Position numbers and translations under genes: made by a program. 64,000 nt of DNA from positions 47,959,580-48,023,579 of the forward strand of contig CM045729.1 in NCBI GenBank assembly GCA_024760905.1, given 5' to 3'. Within the stretch, counting starts at the first letter, position 1. Each line of letters opens with the position of its first letter. The notes under the pieces are model-generated. The model did not search any database. It was not told the DNA's origin and saw nothing but the letters and a program-made list of their open reading frames with translations. The stretch is from Plotosus lineatus (Eukaryota > Chordata > Actinopteri > Siluriformes > Plotosidae). Of this stretch, positions 11,230 through 21,999 are shown piece by piece.

Positions 11230-11760
11230 AGGTTTTACTTTACATTTACAGCATTTGGCAGATGTTCTTATTCAGAGTAGTGGGGCCGGTGGTGTAGTGG
11301 TTAGGGTGCTGCGCTCATGATCGGGAGGTTGTGAGTTCAAATCCCACTGAGACCCTCACTGTGCTAAGACCCCTGGGCAAGGTTTCAACCACAAGTGTGC
11401 CTCTGTTCACCCAGCAGTATAAATGGGTACCAGTAAAAATATACTGGGAAGGTAACCTGCGATGGACTAGCGTCCCATCCAGGAGGAGTTGAACTCCTGG
11501 TCGCTTCACGCTAAGGAAACCGGGGATAAGTACCGGCCTGATGAGCCACTGGGCTCGGATGTAAAAACCCAACAGACTTTACCTACCTACCTTATTCAGA
11601 GTGACTTAGTATTTATCTTATTTTTTAATACAACTGAGAAATCGAGGATTAAGGGCCTTGCTCAAGGGCCCAACAGTAGTAATAGTAGGGATTGAACTGC
11701 TGACTTTTGGATTAACAACCCATTGTCTTATCCAATAAGCCAATATTGGGGCTGTGGGGA
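11230..11760 (-). mobile_element. tRNA-derived SINE, family 3, split by a younger SINE
   Basis: The left piece (tttacatttacagcatttgg, 11239-11278) and the right piece (11591-11755, with agggccttgctcaaggg and a reversed B-box-like gggattgaactgc) are the tail and head of a common fish SINE on the minus strand. They are separated by the family 2 SINE at 11279-11590. Same-type tails also occur at 30240-30287 and 31018-31075. Confidence 0.7.
11279..11590 (+). mobile_element. tRNA-derived SINE, family 2, with 12-bp target-site duplication
   Basis: The head ggccggtggtgtagtggtta contains an A box, and gagttcaaatcc is a B box. The body is shared with 28152-28465 (tataaatgggtaccagtaaa, then gatggactagcgtcccatcc). 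It ends in a short (TACC)n tail. The direct repeat cttattcagagt flanks it at 11267-11278 and 11591-11602, proving insertion into the older SINE. Confidence 0.88.
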
Positions 11761-12050
11761 GACTTTAATTCCATCTCAATCCACTCTGGGCGAAGGTGGG
11801 GTACACCCTAGAAACCTTGCAAATCCATCGTAGGGCCAACATACACACAACAATTCATTCTCGGACTTAGGGGCAATCAAGAATATTCAATTAGCCTAAT
11901 ATTCTTTCTTTAGACTGCTGGAGGAAAGTTGCAGAAGCACAGGGAGAACATGCAAACTCTATATAGAAACACCCAAGCCAAGCCCAGACTCAAACCTTGG
12001 ACATTCTTACTGAGAGACAGTAGTATTTTCCACTATGCCACCCAGCTTAG
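11745..12050 (-). mobile_element. Old SINE relic
   Basis: Blocks gggcgaaggtggggtacacc, ctggaggaaagttgcagaag and cagggagaacatgcaaactc are the same series as at 8680-8960. It is heavily diverged and has no clear ends. Confidence 0.5.
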
Positions 12051-12110
12051 AACAAATGTTGTTTAAATGTCTATGCTTGGACATATTTTTGGTTTAGAGA
12101 TCATTCCTTT

Positions 12111-12455
12111 CGAGGGAAGTGGTGGTCTAGTGGTATAGGGCGCTGGATCGCTGATCCAAAGGTTGGGGGTTCGAGTCCCACTCTCCACAAGGTTGTCACT
12201 GTCCCCCCCAGTGCAGCTAACTGGGTTATCAAAGGCAGGCCATGTCTCTCACTGTCTATGGTGAGAGGTTCATGTAAAAGAACCATTGCTGACTTTCGTA
12301 AAGAGTAGCTGCAAAGTTGTCAGCGTGTTTCTGTCCCTTGCTAAAAAGGGTTGTGACAGGAAGGGCATCCGACATAAAAACCTCTGCCAAATCAGATGAT
12401 TCGCTGTGGCGACTCCCGAGTAAAAGGGAAAAAGTCGAAAGGAAGACAGACAGAC
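12111..12455 (+). mobile_element. SINE family 1, RTE-type tail, complete, 13-bp target-site duplication
   Basis: The tRNA head (ggtggtctagtggtataggg, then ggttcgagtcc), body and tail are all present. The tail (ttgtgacaggaagggcatcc, then ctgtggcgactcccgagtaa, aagtcgaaaggaag and GACA repeats) resembles parts of the RTE LINEs in this window. Flanking copies of agatcattccttt at 12098-12110 and 12456-12468 are the target-site duplication. At 345 bp this is the best full-length reference copy. Confidence 0.92.
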
Positions 12456-12899
12456 AGATCATTCCTTTAGAGTTTCCAACATGGAGATCTGTAATACTGC
12501 CAAGAAGAGTAACTTATCCTTCCTTGAACTAAATGCCACAAATTCAATTCATTTAAACTTCTTAGAAAAACAGAAAACTGTACTAAGCAAATACAGAATG
12601 GCTGTTGGTAACCTTGATGGTAAAAGGCAGCACACAGTGTTGCAGCGACTCTGTGTTTTTCTTGTCAGTGCCATTTTTGGCTGTTTGGATACATGCTGTT
12701 TCTAGTCCTATGTACATAGAGATTTTCTACAAGCAGAGTGTTACATCAGAGTGTTTCTGCTCACACAAGATCCCCGTGAACAATGCAAGGAGCCCTGACT
12801 CTCCATAGATTACAATTCATGTAGTGAGGAGGCAAGGTGCGAGGAGAGGAAGCAGAAGCAAGTCTGTAGGGCCGGCATGCTAGCGAGACTATAAAAGCA

Positions 12900-14822
12900 G
12901 CCTCACAGACCCCTGCTTCCCAGCTTTTTCCTGATGAATGATAGATCACTCCCAAACAAGAGGGATGAACTGGGGCTACAGATTGTGATGAGCATGAGGG
13001 TCAGCTGTAGTCTTTTGATCACAGAGACCTGGCTTCATTCATTTATTCTAGACTCTGCTATCAAGTTAGCAGACTACATAATACAGTTTCACGACAGGAC
13101 AAGGGACTCCGGTAAGGGGGTGGGCTCTGTGTTTAAGTCAGCAGTAACAGCTGGTGTACTAACACAGTGACTGTCGACAGCCATTGCTCCCCAGACTTGG
13201 AGTATGTGACTATTAAATGCAGGCTCATTTATTTCCCAAAAGAGTTTACTGTGGTCATGATAACTGCTGTTTACATTCCACCAGATGTTCAGCTATCTCA
13301 GCCATCGGACATTTATATGGCAGCATTAGCAGAAAGTAGAGTGTGTATCCTGATACTGTGCACATCCTTGCAGGGAAGTTTAGTCAAGCAAATTTAAAGT
13401 CATTGCTCCCTTGATTCAAGCAGCATGTAATGTGTGCTACTAGAGGAGCCAATATAGCAGACAAAGTCTTCACTTACATCAAGCTAAGCAACAGAGCCGC
13501 ACCATTACCTCACCTGGTACAGTCTGACCATATGTCCCTGAATCTAATCCCTGCATATGCCCCCTCAGGAAAACTGTTCCTACCATCACAAAGACTGTTA
13601 AAACCCGGTCTGATGGTGCCTCTTGGCAGCAACAGGGCTGTTTCGAGAGGACCAACTAGGACATCTTTGACCATCCAGACATGGAGGTGTTCACGGATAG
13701 TGTGCTGTGTTATAGTAAGAGCTTTATAGACACTGACACTGAGGACAAATGCACCCATGTCTGCCCCACCCAAAAGCCCTGTATAAACCAAAAGGTCCAG
13801 TGGGTGCTGAAGTCGAGGAATAGTATCTTCATGTCTGGGGACATTTCTCTTTAGAGCTTGGCCTGAGCTAAACTAAAGAGAGGTCAAGTCAGACTACAGG
13901 AGGAGGATTGAAAACTACATGAACAGTAACAGCAGCAGGCATGTATGGCAGGGATTCCATCAACTTACCAACTTCAGAACCAACCTTGATGTTGCTGAAA
14001 TGGATGCCTGGCTTGCAGAGGAGTCAACCTTTTCTTTGCCCACTTCAGGGCGGAGCAACCAGATGCGGTGACACTTCACCCTGTGGCCTATAACATCTTT
14101 ATCCTGACAGTGGAGGAGCACAAGGTGAGACACATACTGTGGGCTTTAAACCAGAGAAAGGCTGCTTGACCTGACAGCGTCCATTCTCTGTCTCAGTCCA
14201 CTGTCCCATCCTGCCTGAAGTCCTCCACCATAGTCCCTCTGCCCAAGAAACCCGACATCACCAGTCTCAATGAGTATTGGCCAGTCGCACTTGCCCTGGT
14301 GGTGAAGAAGTGCTTTGAAAAACTGGTACAGGGTCACATCACCTTCTCCAGCCAACTTTTAACAAACGCCAGTTTTCATATAGGGTGAACAGATCCACGG
14401 GGGATGCTGTAACCACATCTCTCCGCACTGTATTGTGCCACCTGGAGCAGGAGGGGAACCACGTGTGGCTGCCCTTTTGCGGATTTCAGTTCTGCATTTA
14501 ACACTATCCTCCCCCATAAACTAGTCAGCATATTGGCAGAACTGGGTCTTCCATACTCTACTTGTACAAGGATCAGGAGCTTCTTGTCTGGTCACAGACA
14601 GGGTGAGAGTGGGACAACATACATCCATGATGGTGTTTGCTGATGACACCATGGTGGTGGGGCTCATCTCTGGGGTGATAAAATCACCTACAGACAGGAG
14701 ACAGAGCAGCTGACAGAGTGATGTGGAAGGACAATCTGCTACTCAGCACCACCAAAACAAAGGGTAAAAGCCTTTCTAAAAGCATCATCAACTTCAGGAG
14801 GAAGAAAAAGGGGCATTCTCCC
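12900..14822 (+). mobile_element. Rex1-like LINE (CR1/L2 group), decayed
   Basis: The plus strand shows endonuclease-domain pieces: LITETWLHS near 13015, SHCSPDLEYVTIKCRLIYFP (13180-13240) and VVMITAVYIPPDV (13250-13290). RT pieces follow: [19 protein letters not shown] (14225-14280), DFSSAFNTILPHKLVS (14482-14530) and VFADDTMVVG (14635-14665). These match the Rex1/Babar type of fish LINE as I know it. Stops and frameshifts occur throughout. The 3' end is cut by another LINE at about 14825. Confidence 0.8.
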
Positions 14823-15906
14823 ACTATGTATACTATTTGTATATATCTGTTACATCACCTTAGTGCAGCCTTTGACACTATTGATAATACAATTCTCCTT
14901 TATAGATGAGAAAATGTTATTGGAGTATTGGTTCTGTCCGAGGCCCATTGATTTTCTCTCTATACATGCTCCCTTTGGGTAATATCATTTGTGATCGTGG
15001 TAGTAGCTTTCATTGGATGCTGATGATACACAGTTATATATTTCAGCAGTGCCAGATGGGAGACACAAACTTAATAAAGTTGAGAAATGTGTAAAGACAT
15101 TAGACTCTGGATGCTTATTAACTTCCTCTTATTAAACTCTGATAAGACAGAAACACTTGTACTCAGATCACATGCAGCTAGAAATAAGGTTTCTGATTAT
15201 GTAATAAGTTTAGATGGTGTTTCAGTTTCATCACGTGTAGCAGTAAAGGACCTGGTTTGAAGCTCATGTAGATAATATTACTCAGCTAAACTTCTATCAT
15301 CTCAGGAATGTCGCGAAGGTAAGAAATACGATGTCACTACATGATGCAGAAAAATTTGTTCATGCTTTTGTTACTGCAAGATTAGATTGAGGTAATGTGT
15401 TACTGTCTGGATGTCCTAATAGGTGAATAAACAAGCATGAATTAGTCCAGAATGCAACATCAACAATCCTTACTAGAACTAAAAGATACGAGCATATCAC
15501 CACAACATTATTTACACTGCAATGGCTACCAGTTATATTTCAAATCGAACATAAAATACTACTTTTCACCTATAAAGCACTTCATGGTCTTACACCACAT
15601 TATCTTAGTGAACTTCTTGTTGTTGTTTATGATCCAGCCCACCACACTGCTTAGTGAAACCTCAAATAATGAAGACTACTGAAAGGGGTAGAGCTTTCTC
15701 TTACAAAGCTCTATGTTTATGGAATAACCCTCCAGTTAATGTTCAGGACTCAGACACAGTCTCTCTTTTTAAGACGAAGCTGAAAACGTACTTGTTTAGT
15801 GAAACATTTTAGTAATAGTCTTTTATTAGGTAAAGATCTGGGGTCTTAGGCATAGGGAGTTCTGGTAAACTGTGATGTTTGGATGCTGTAACTCATTCAC
15901 TCTACT

Positions 15907-16834
15907 CAGGGGTCAGGAACCTATGGCTCGCGAGCCAGATGTGGCTCTTTTGATGATCATATCTGGCTCTCAGATAAATCAAGTGGCCTTTCTTAACAGA
16001 ATAACAAATACATAATTTCACTGTCATTTAAACAAAAATACAAAAAATGCCATCAAATAAAACAAAAACAGATTAATAAATCTCACACATTTAAATCTAT
16101 ACGTACATCTATTTTCAATGCCATATGTCACTGTGGCGTGCAACGGAGAGCCAATCCTTCCTGTAAGCCAGTGTGCAGGCGGGTCCGATACCTTGAAACT
16201 CTAATTTTATTGGATTATAACAACAGCCACAGACTGTGAGTGTTGTTTTTGAGTAAAGAGGTAAATTTCCTCATTTTAGATCAGCTCATTTGCACAAAGC
16301 CAAGCACAGCTTGCAAGCAAAACACAAATGGACAGACATGAAAAAACTTTAACCCGCATACCAGCTGATTGCCAAAACTTGGGACTCGCTTCCTGTCACA
16401 TACCAAACACTGCAGCATGTGAGTCTTGCCATATTGACCATATTTGGCTCTACACATATACATACAAGCAGTCCTTCTCACCTGAAAAATATCAAGACCA
16501 ATCTGCAGTCACGTTTCATAGATGGAAGCTTAAACACCTGCATGAAGCTGAACCTCACCACGTATCAACCAGATTACAAAGCCATCAACATAACCATGCA
16601 GCACCTGCAGTCGCAGCAATAGTAAGAAGTACTAATAAATAAGTTCATTATGACAATGTCGTTTAAAATAAATTCAGTCTTATTTTGCCCTCAAATTGTT
16701 GGTCTTCTTTTTCGATTTAGTTGTATTCAGTATTAATTTTACATATATGTGTATATATATTGCTCTCAGAGGATTAGACTTTAAGATGTGTCTTTTTTTT
16801 TGGCTCTCTTACTCAAAAAGGTTCCCGACCCCTG
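15907..16834 (+). mobile_element. hAT transposon, internally deleted, 928 bp
   Basis: Ends are caggggtcaggaacctatgg (left) and, reverse complemented, caggggtcgggaaccttttt (right), a classic hAT/Charlie-type TIR. The target is ctctacat: intact at 16835-16842 on the right and ctctact (one base lost) at 15900-15906 on the left. The uninterrupted site is visible in the paralogous LINE UTR at about 23988. Inside, RFIDGSLNTCMKLNLTTYQP (near 16510-16570) is the C-terminal hAT dimerisation region. Confidence 0.88.
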
Positions 16835-17478
16835 CTCTACATGCTCACCCAGATCCGTTGACAATCGTGTAGCTGATTGACCAATTCCACAGGGTTCCCT
16901 CATGTCTACCCTTCTTTAGGTTCTCTTTCTTTAAGTTTTAGTGCCAGAGCCAGTCATGCCAGAGTCCCTGCTTGCGCTCAGCTATAATGAATTCTTCTAT
17001 TTCCATTACACTATTATGAATACTGTATACCTAACAAACCCCATTCTCTCTCCCTCCCCCTCTTTCTCTGCAGTTTTGCTGAGTTAAACATTCTCCTTCT
17101 GGATCCTGATCCTGATTTTTTTGCTTTCTGAGGCCTGTGCTGGTGTGCTGGCCGGAGTTCCCGTTTTGGAAGCCCCTCCCTCCTGTTGATGAAGCTCTAT
17201 GGACTCGGATATGCACTCACAAACTGTGAAGATGATTTTCATTGGTGGTGGTATAAACTCTTTTCCCACATTTAAGACTTATTATTTAAGATTTACAGTT
17301 CTATAATCAACTGAACTGCATTATGTACTGTAATAAAGTTTCTCATAAATATTTTGTACCTTTAGAGTTTCACCCAAATGAGGATGGGTTTCACTTTTGA
17401 GCCTGGTTCCTCTCAAGGTTTCTTTCTCACATCAACAGAAAGAGTTTTTCCTACCATTGTTGCCACAGGCGACGCTCA

Positions 17479-17481
17479 TTA
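17479..17481 (+). repeat. Left TTA target-site duplication
   Basis: TTA precedes ggccacttatttg here, and TTA follows agtggcc at 21719-21721. The paralogous empty LINE UTR at about 24498 has a single cattagg at this point. Confidence 0.8.
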
Positions 17482-17584
17482 GGCCACTTATTTGTTTTTT
17501 TTTCTGGTTGACGGATCCGCCGAAGTGCTGGCAAAAGTGCCGATAATTTAACTTTTTCAAATTTGTTATTTTTGGATATTTAGA

Positions 17585-18130
17585 ACTGAGCACGCTCCAC
17601 TCCTATCCTGAGCTAATATGCCACGGCAGCTCAATGCTAGCTGCACCCTGGATAACAATAAGCCCAGGCGGAGACACGGCAGGCGGAGAGGGGCCAAACG
17701 ATGACTCTGGCACTTGGTTAGCAGTGGAAGGTTAGCAGTGGAAGGTTTGCTCTCCCGGTCATACTGCTTGCAAATGTTCAGTCTCTGCGAAACAGGATGG
17801 ATTGCAACGGAGAGGGATCATCCAACAACAAAATAGTTGGCATAGTGCAATATAATACAATATAATATAATATAATATAATATAATATAATGTAATTTAA
17901 TTTATTGTTGTTGTATCTACTGATTTATGTATTTAATGTATTATTATCATTATTATAATTTTATTTTTATTACTATTATTATTATTATTATATTGTTTAC
18001 TGGGCCTCTGTAAGGTCCTTTTTAAATATAGGATTTTATGTATTTATTTTATAGAAGTATGTGTTTTTGTTGATTTGAGCCTTCCTTCCTGTTTTTTAAC
18101 TTGACTCTTTGCACAACGGCATAAAATGAA
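17585..18130 (+). mobile_element. Deleted LINE derivative (Rex1/L2-type 5' end fused to an AT-rich 3' region)
   Basis: It begins tagaactgagcacgctccac and shows fragments of the start of a LINE ORF (SLCETGWIATERD frame). It then jumps to gcatagtgcaatataata with TATAA repeats, an AT-rich stretch and gatttgagccttcc...ttgcacaacggc. A longer copy lies at 39455-40400 on the minus strand and the 3' part alone at 56786-57179. A short tandem duplication, gttagcagtggaag, sits at 17717-17745. Confidence 0.7.
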
Positions 18131-18232
18131 TTCTGGCATCAGGTATCATGAATCGAGACTCCCAGCATGCTTTGCGAGAAACTCTAATGAACAGATAATC
18201 CATTGTATTGAGACATATGTAATTTGTACACT

Positions 18233-18244
18233 ATATTTGATGTG
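18233..18244 (+). repeat. Left target-site duplication of twin-primed Rex3
   Basis: The 12-bp sequence atatttgatgtg is repeated exactly at 21473-21484, on the other side of the composite Rex3. Removing the element restores a continuous sequence. Confidence 0.9.
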
Positions 18245-18511
18245 CCGAGAAATTCTGTCCATAAAAATTATGAATAGAATCGGTGACAAAGGACAGCCTT
18301 GGCGGACTCCAACTCCCACTGGAAACGAATCCGACCTGCTGTTACCAATACGGACCAAACTCTGGCTCCGGTGATACAGCGACCGAATAGCTCGTAGCAA
18401 CGGGTCCGGCACGCCGTACTCTCGGAGCACACCCCACAAGATCGTTCGAGGGACATGGTCGAAAGCCTTCTCCAAATCCACAAAGCACATGTGGAATGAT
18501 TGGGCAAACTC

Positions 18512-19990
18512 TCATGCCCCCTCCAGAATCCTGTTGAGCGTATAGAGTTGGTCAAGAGTGCTGCGGCCAGGACGAAAACCACATTGTTCCTCCTGAATCC
18601 GAGATTGGACTATCGGTCGGATCCTCCTCTCTAGTACCACTGCATAGACCTTCCCAGGTAGGCTGAGGAGTGTAATTCCCCGATAATTGGAACACACCCT
18701 CCGGTCCCCCTTCTTAAAAATTGGGACCACCACCCCAGTTTGCCAATCCAGAGGTACAGCCCCTGATGACCAGGCGATGTTGCAGAGACGTGTCAACCAA
18801 GACAGTCCTACAACATCCAGAGCCCTGAGATATTCCGGGCGGATCTCGTCCAACCCCGGAGCTCGACCACCGAGGAGCTTTTTGACAACCTCAGTGACCT
18901 CCACTCCAGTGATGTGCGGACCCTCACCCGAACCCCCAGGGTCTTCCTCTTCCACGGAGGGCGTGTTGGTGGGATTGAGAAGGTCCTCAAAGTATTCCCT
19001 CCACCTCTCAACAACATCCCCAGTCAAGGTAAGCAGCTCCCCACCTCCACCGTAAACAGTGTTTGTGAAGAATTGCTTCCCCCTTCTGAGGCGTCGGATG
19101 GTGGCCCAGAACCTTTTTGAGGCCAACCGATAATCACGCTCCAGGCCCTCACCGAACTCCTCCCACGCCCGAGATTTTGCATCTGCGACAGCCTCGGCTG
19201 CAGCACGTTTGGCCTGCCAGTACCCGTTTGCTGCCTCAGGAGTCCCACAGGCTAATAAAACCCGATAGGCCTCCTTCTTCAGCTGGACGGCCCCCTTCAC
19301 CGCAGGTGTCCACCACCGGGTTTGGGGATTACCGCCACGACAAGCACCGACGGCCTCACGGCCACAGCTATGGGCTGCCGCGTCAGCAATGGAGGCACGA
19401 AACATGGCCCATTCGGATTCCATGTCCCTCGCCTCCTCCAGGACGTGGTTGTAGCTCTGCCGGAGGTGGGAGTTAAAGGCCTCTTGGACAGGGGACTCCG
19501 CCAAACGTTCCCAGCAGACCCTGATTACATGCTTGGACCTGCCAGGTCTGGAAGGCAACCTCCCCCACCACCAAAGCCAACTCACCACCAGGTAGTGATC
19601 GGTAGACAGCTCAGCTCCTCTCTTCACCCAAGTGTCCAGAACATATGGTCGCAAGTCCGATGACACGACTACAAAGTCAATCATCGAACTGCGATCTAGG
19701 GTGTCCTGGTGCCAAGTGCACTTATGGACACCCTTATGTTCGAACATGGTGTTTATGATAGACAAACTGTGATGAGCACAGAAGTCCAACAATGAAACAC
19801 CATTCGGATTCAGACTGGAGAGGCCGTACCTACCAATCACACCCTTCCAGGTCACACTATCATTGCCCACATGGGCGTTGAAGTCTCCCAAGACAACGAG
19901 TGAGTCTCCCGAGGGAGCGTTCTCCAAACCCCCCCCCCAGAGACTCCAAAAAGGGTGGGTACTCTGAACTGTCATTTGGTGTTTAAGCAC
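18512..19990 (-). pseudogene. Rex3 endonuclease C-terminus and RT N-terminus, 492-codon open frame
   Basis: The minus-strand frame contains the endonuclease motifs VVLGDFNAHVG and SMIDFVVVSSDL with STDHYLVV. A linker of conserved Rex3 type (KRAAAEAVADAKSRAW) follows, then RT motifs LLGGRAPGLDEIRPEYLRAL, VVVPIFKKGDRRVCSNYRGI and QCGFRPGRSTLDQLYTLNRI. The N-terminal GTWNVTSLAGKEPDLVREVE segment is in another frame at about 20290-20210, and motif A (MCFVDLEKAFDHVPR) is at about 18490-18440, so at least two frameshifts exist. The inversion separates it from its catalytic FADD, so it cannot make a working enzyme. Confidence 0.88.
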
Positions 19991-20586
19991 AAATAACAGT
20001 CAGGACCCGTCCCCTTACCCGAAGACGGAGGGAAGCTACCCTTTCGTCAACCGGGGAGAACCCCAACATTTAGGCACATTTGGGCACAAGAATACCCACA
20101 CCGGCTCGCCGCCTCTCCCCATGAGCAACTCCAGAATAGAAGAAGGTCCAGCCTCTTTCGAGATGGATGGTTCCAGAGCCCAAGCTATGCGTTGAGGTGA
20201 ACCCGACTATATCTAGTCGGTATCTCTCCACCTCACGCACCAAATCAGGCTCCTTTCCCGCCAGAGAGGTGACATTCCATGTCCCGAGGGTCAGAGTAAG
20301 TAGCCGAGGATCAGTCCGACAGAACCCATGCCTTTGGCTGCCACCCAACTCACATTGCACCCGACCCCTAAAACTCCTCCCACGGGTGGTGGGTCCATGG
20401 GAGGGTGGACCCATGTCTTCTTTTCGGGCTAGGCCCGGCCAGGCTCCATGGGCATAAGCCCGACCACCAGGCGCTCGCCTTCGAGCCCCTCCCCTGGTCC
20501 TGGCTCCAGGAGGGAACCTCGGTGACCCGCGGCCGGGCAAGGGAGACTGCTTCAAATGTTTACTCCGAGATGGCATAGGGGTCGAC

Positions 20587-21421
20587 ATGGACAGAATTTC
20601 TAGGCGCAGTCGCGGCGATGAGGGGTTCTGGTTTGGTGGCCATCGGATATCGTCTCTGCTTTTTTGCGGATGATGTTGTCCTTTTGGCTTCATCAAGTCG
20701 GGACCTCCAGTGCTCATTGGAGTGATTCGCAGCCGAGGGCAAAGCAGCCGGGATGAAGATCAGTACCTCCAAGTCCGAGGCCATGGTTCTCAGTCGAACA
20801 ATGGTGGAATTCACCCTCCGGGTTGGGAATGAGGTCCTGCCCCAAGTGGAGGAGTTTAAGTATCTTGTGGTCTTGTTTACGAGTGAGGGAAGGATGGAGC
20901 AAGAGATCGACAGACGGATCGCTGCAGCCTCTGCTGTTAAGCGGTGCCTGTACCGGTCCGTCGTGGTGAAGAAGGAGCTGAGCCGCAAGGCGAAGCTCTC
21001 AATTTACCAGTCAATCTACGTTCCAACCCTCACCTATGGTCACGAGCTTTGGGTAGTGACCGAAAGAACAAGATCACGGATACAAGCGGCTGAAATGAGC
21101 TTCCTTCGCCGGGTGGCGGGGTTCTCCCTTAGAGATAAGGTGAGAAGCTCCACCATCCGGGGAGAGCTCGGAGTAGATCCGCTGCTCCTCCGCATTGAGA
21201 GGGGCCAGTTGAGGTGGCTCGGGCATCTGGTCAGAATGCCCCCCGGACGCCTCCCTGGTGTGGTGTTTCGGGCATGTCCAACCGGGAAGAGACCCCGAGG
21301 TCGACCTAGAACACGCTGGAGGGACTATGTCTCTCGGCTTGTCTGGGACCGCCTCGGTGTCCCCCCCGGGAGAGTTGGAGGAAGTGGCTCGGGAGAGGGA
21401 CGTCTGGACCTCTTTGCTTAG
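20587..21421 (+). pseudogene. Rex3 RT C-terminal third in sense orientation
   Basis: The plus strand reads RISSLLFADDVVLLASSSRD (20655-20705), then KISTSKSEAMVLSRT, VEEFKYLVVLFTSEGRMEQE and KLSIYQSIYVPTLTYGHELW. It ends RRPRGRPRTRWRDYVSRL-type at about 21290-21345. The catalytic FADD is intact, but its upstream part is inverted. A frameshift near 20730-20750 and another near 21370 break the frame. Confidence 0.88.
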
Positions 21422-21865
21422 GTTGCTGCCCCCGCGACCCGACCCTGGACTAAGCGGAAGATGATGATGATGATATTTGATGTGTTCCCAGCGGTTCTAG
21501 AGTCATCAACCAGATATTATACATGAAAAAATTAAGTAACAAAACCTTCCTGTGCTATTAATATCAACAAAATAACATTTTTTCCCCTCCGACACTTTTT
21601 TTTTAATTGTAAATAATAATATTTTAAATCTAGTGGCCTTATTTTTTCTTATTTCCTCCGATATCACTAAATTTGTGCTGGAAAATCTGTCAACCAGAAA
21701 ATTAAAAAATGAGTGGCCTTAGGGAAATAGAAAGGGCCTTAGGTAATAGAAAATGTTTAAATTCCTTTATACTTTGTAAGCCCCTACTTTGACCGCTTTG
21801 AGATAATGTCAGTTGTAAAAAAGCGCTATAAAAATAAAATTTTTGAAAGTCTTATGAAAGTTACT

Positions 21866-21955
21866 TTTACGAAAGTCAGCAATGTTTTTTGTTTGTTTGT
21901 TTGTTTGTTTACAATTTTTTAGCCACAGACAGTGAGAGACATGGCTTGCTTACTT
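21866..21955 (-). mobile_element. SINE family 1 body fragment
   Basis: ttacgaaagtcagcaatg and cacagacagtgagagacatgg are body blocks of family 1 on the minus strand. A (TTTG)n expansion at 21889-21909 separates them. Head and tail are missing. Confidence 0.7.
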
Positions 21956-21999
21956 AGTTATATATGTATTTATAATTAATATTTCATCTCTGGGAACTT

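Larger units (their letters stand above)
18245..21472. mobile_element. Rex3 LINE with twin-priming 5' inversion
   Basis: The 5' part, endonuclease to mid-RT, lies on the minus strand (about 20586 down to 18245). The 3' part, from mid-RT to the tail, lies on the plus strand (20587-21472). Both arms meet at the same codons, MDRISR, present at 18262-18245 (minus) and 20587-20604 (plus). The tail is (GAT)n, as in Rex3. The 12-bp target-site duplication flanks the whole. The RT region also matches, from memory, both degenerate primer sites used to survey Rex3 in fishes. The 492-codon uninterrupted frame in one arm suggests a fairly young insertion. Confidence 0.92.
17482..21718. mobile_element. 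TTA-target TIR transposon (PIF/Harbinger-like), non-autonomous, carrying nested elements
   Basis: Inverted ends of about 33 bp are ggccacttatttg...ctggttgacgga at left and, reverse complemented, ggccactcatttt...ctggttgacaga at right. They are flanked by TTA. A 3-bp TTA target with a GG start suits PIF/Harbinger. Subtracting the Rex3 insertion (18245-21472 plus one target copy) leaves about 1 kb with no transposase. Its interior carries the LINE derivative at 17585-18130. The superfamily is inferred from target and termini only. Confidence 0.75.
14826..21842 (+). mobile_element. L2-type LINE 3' portion with UTR, interrupted by two transposons
   Basis: A second LINE starts with the RT block LSAAFDTIDNTILLYR (14860-14905) and retains degraded RT to about 15815. 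Its long 3' UTR is 15816-15906, 16835-17481 and 21719-21842. It ends like a typical fish L2 tail (gataatgtcagttgtaaaaa, then gcgctataaaaataaa). A paralogous, uninterrupted UTR at 23919-24647 aligns through both gaps. The gaps are the hAT at 15907-16834 and the TIR element at 17482-21718. It is not coding-competent. Confidence 0.8.

Noticed and set aside
18687..19663. Plus-strand open frames of 68-122 codons, rich in Pro and Arg
   Set aside because: They are shadows of the 492-codon Rex3 frame on the other strand; no family resemblance or start context.
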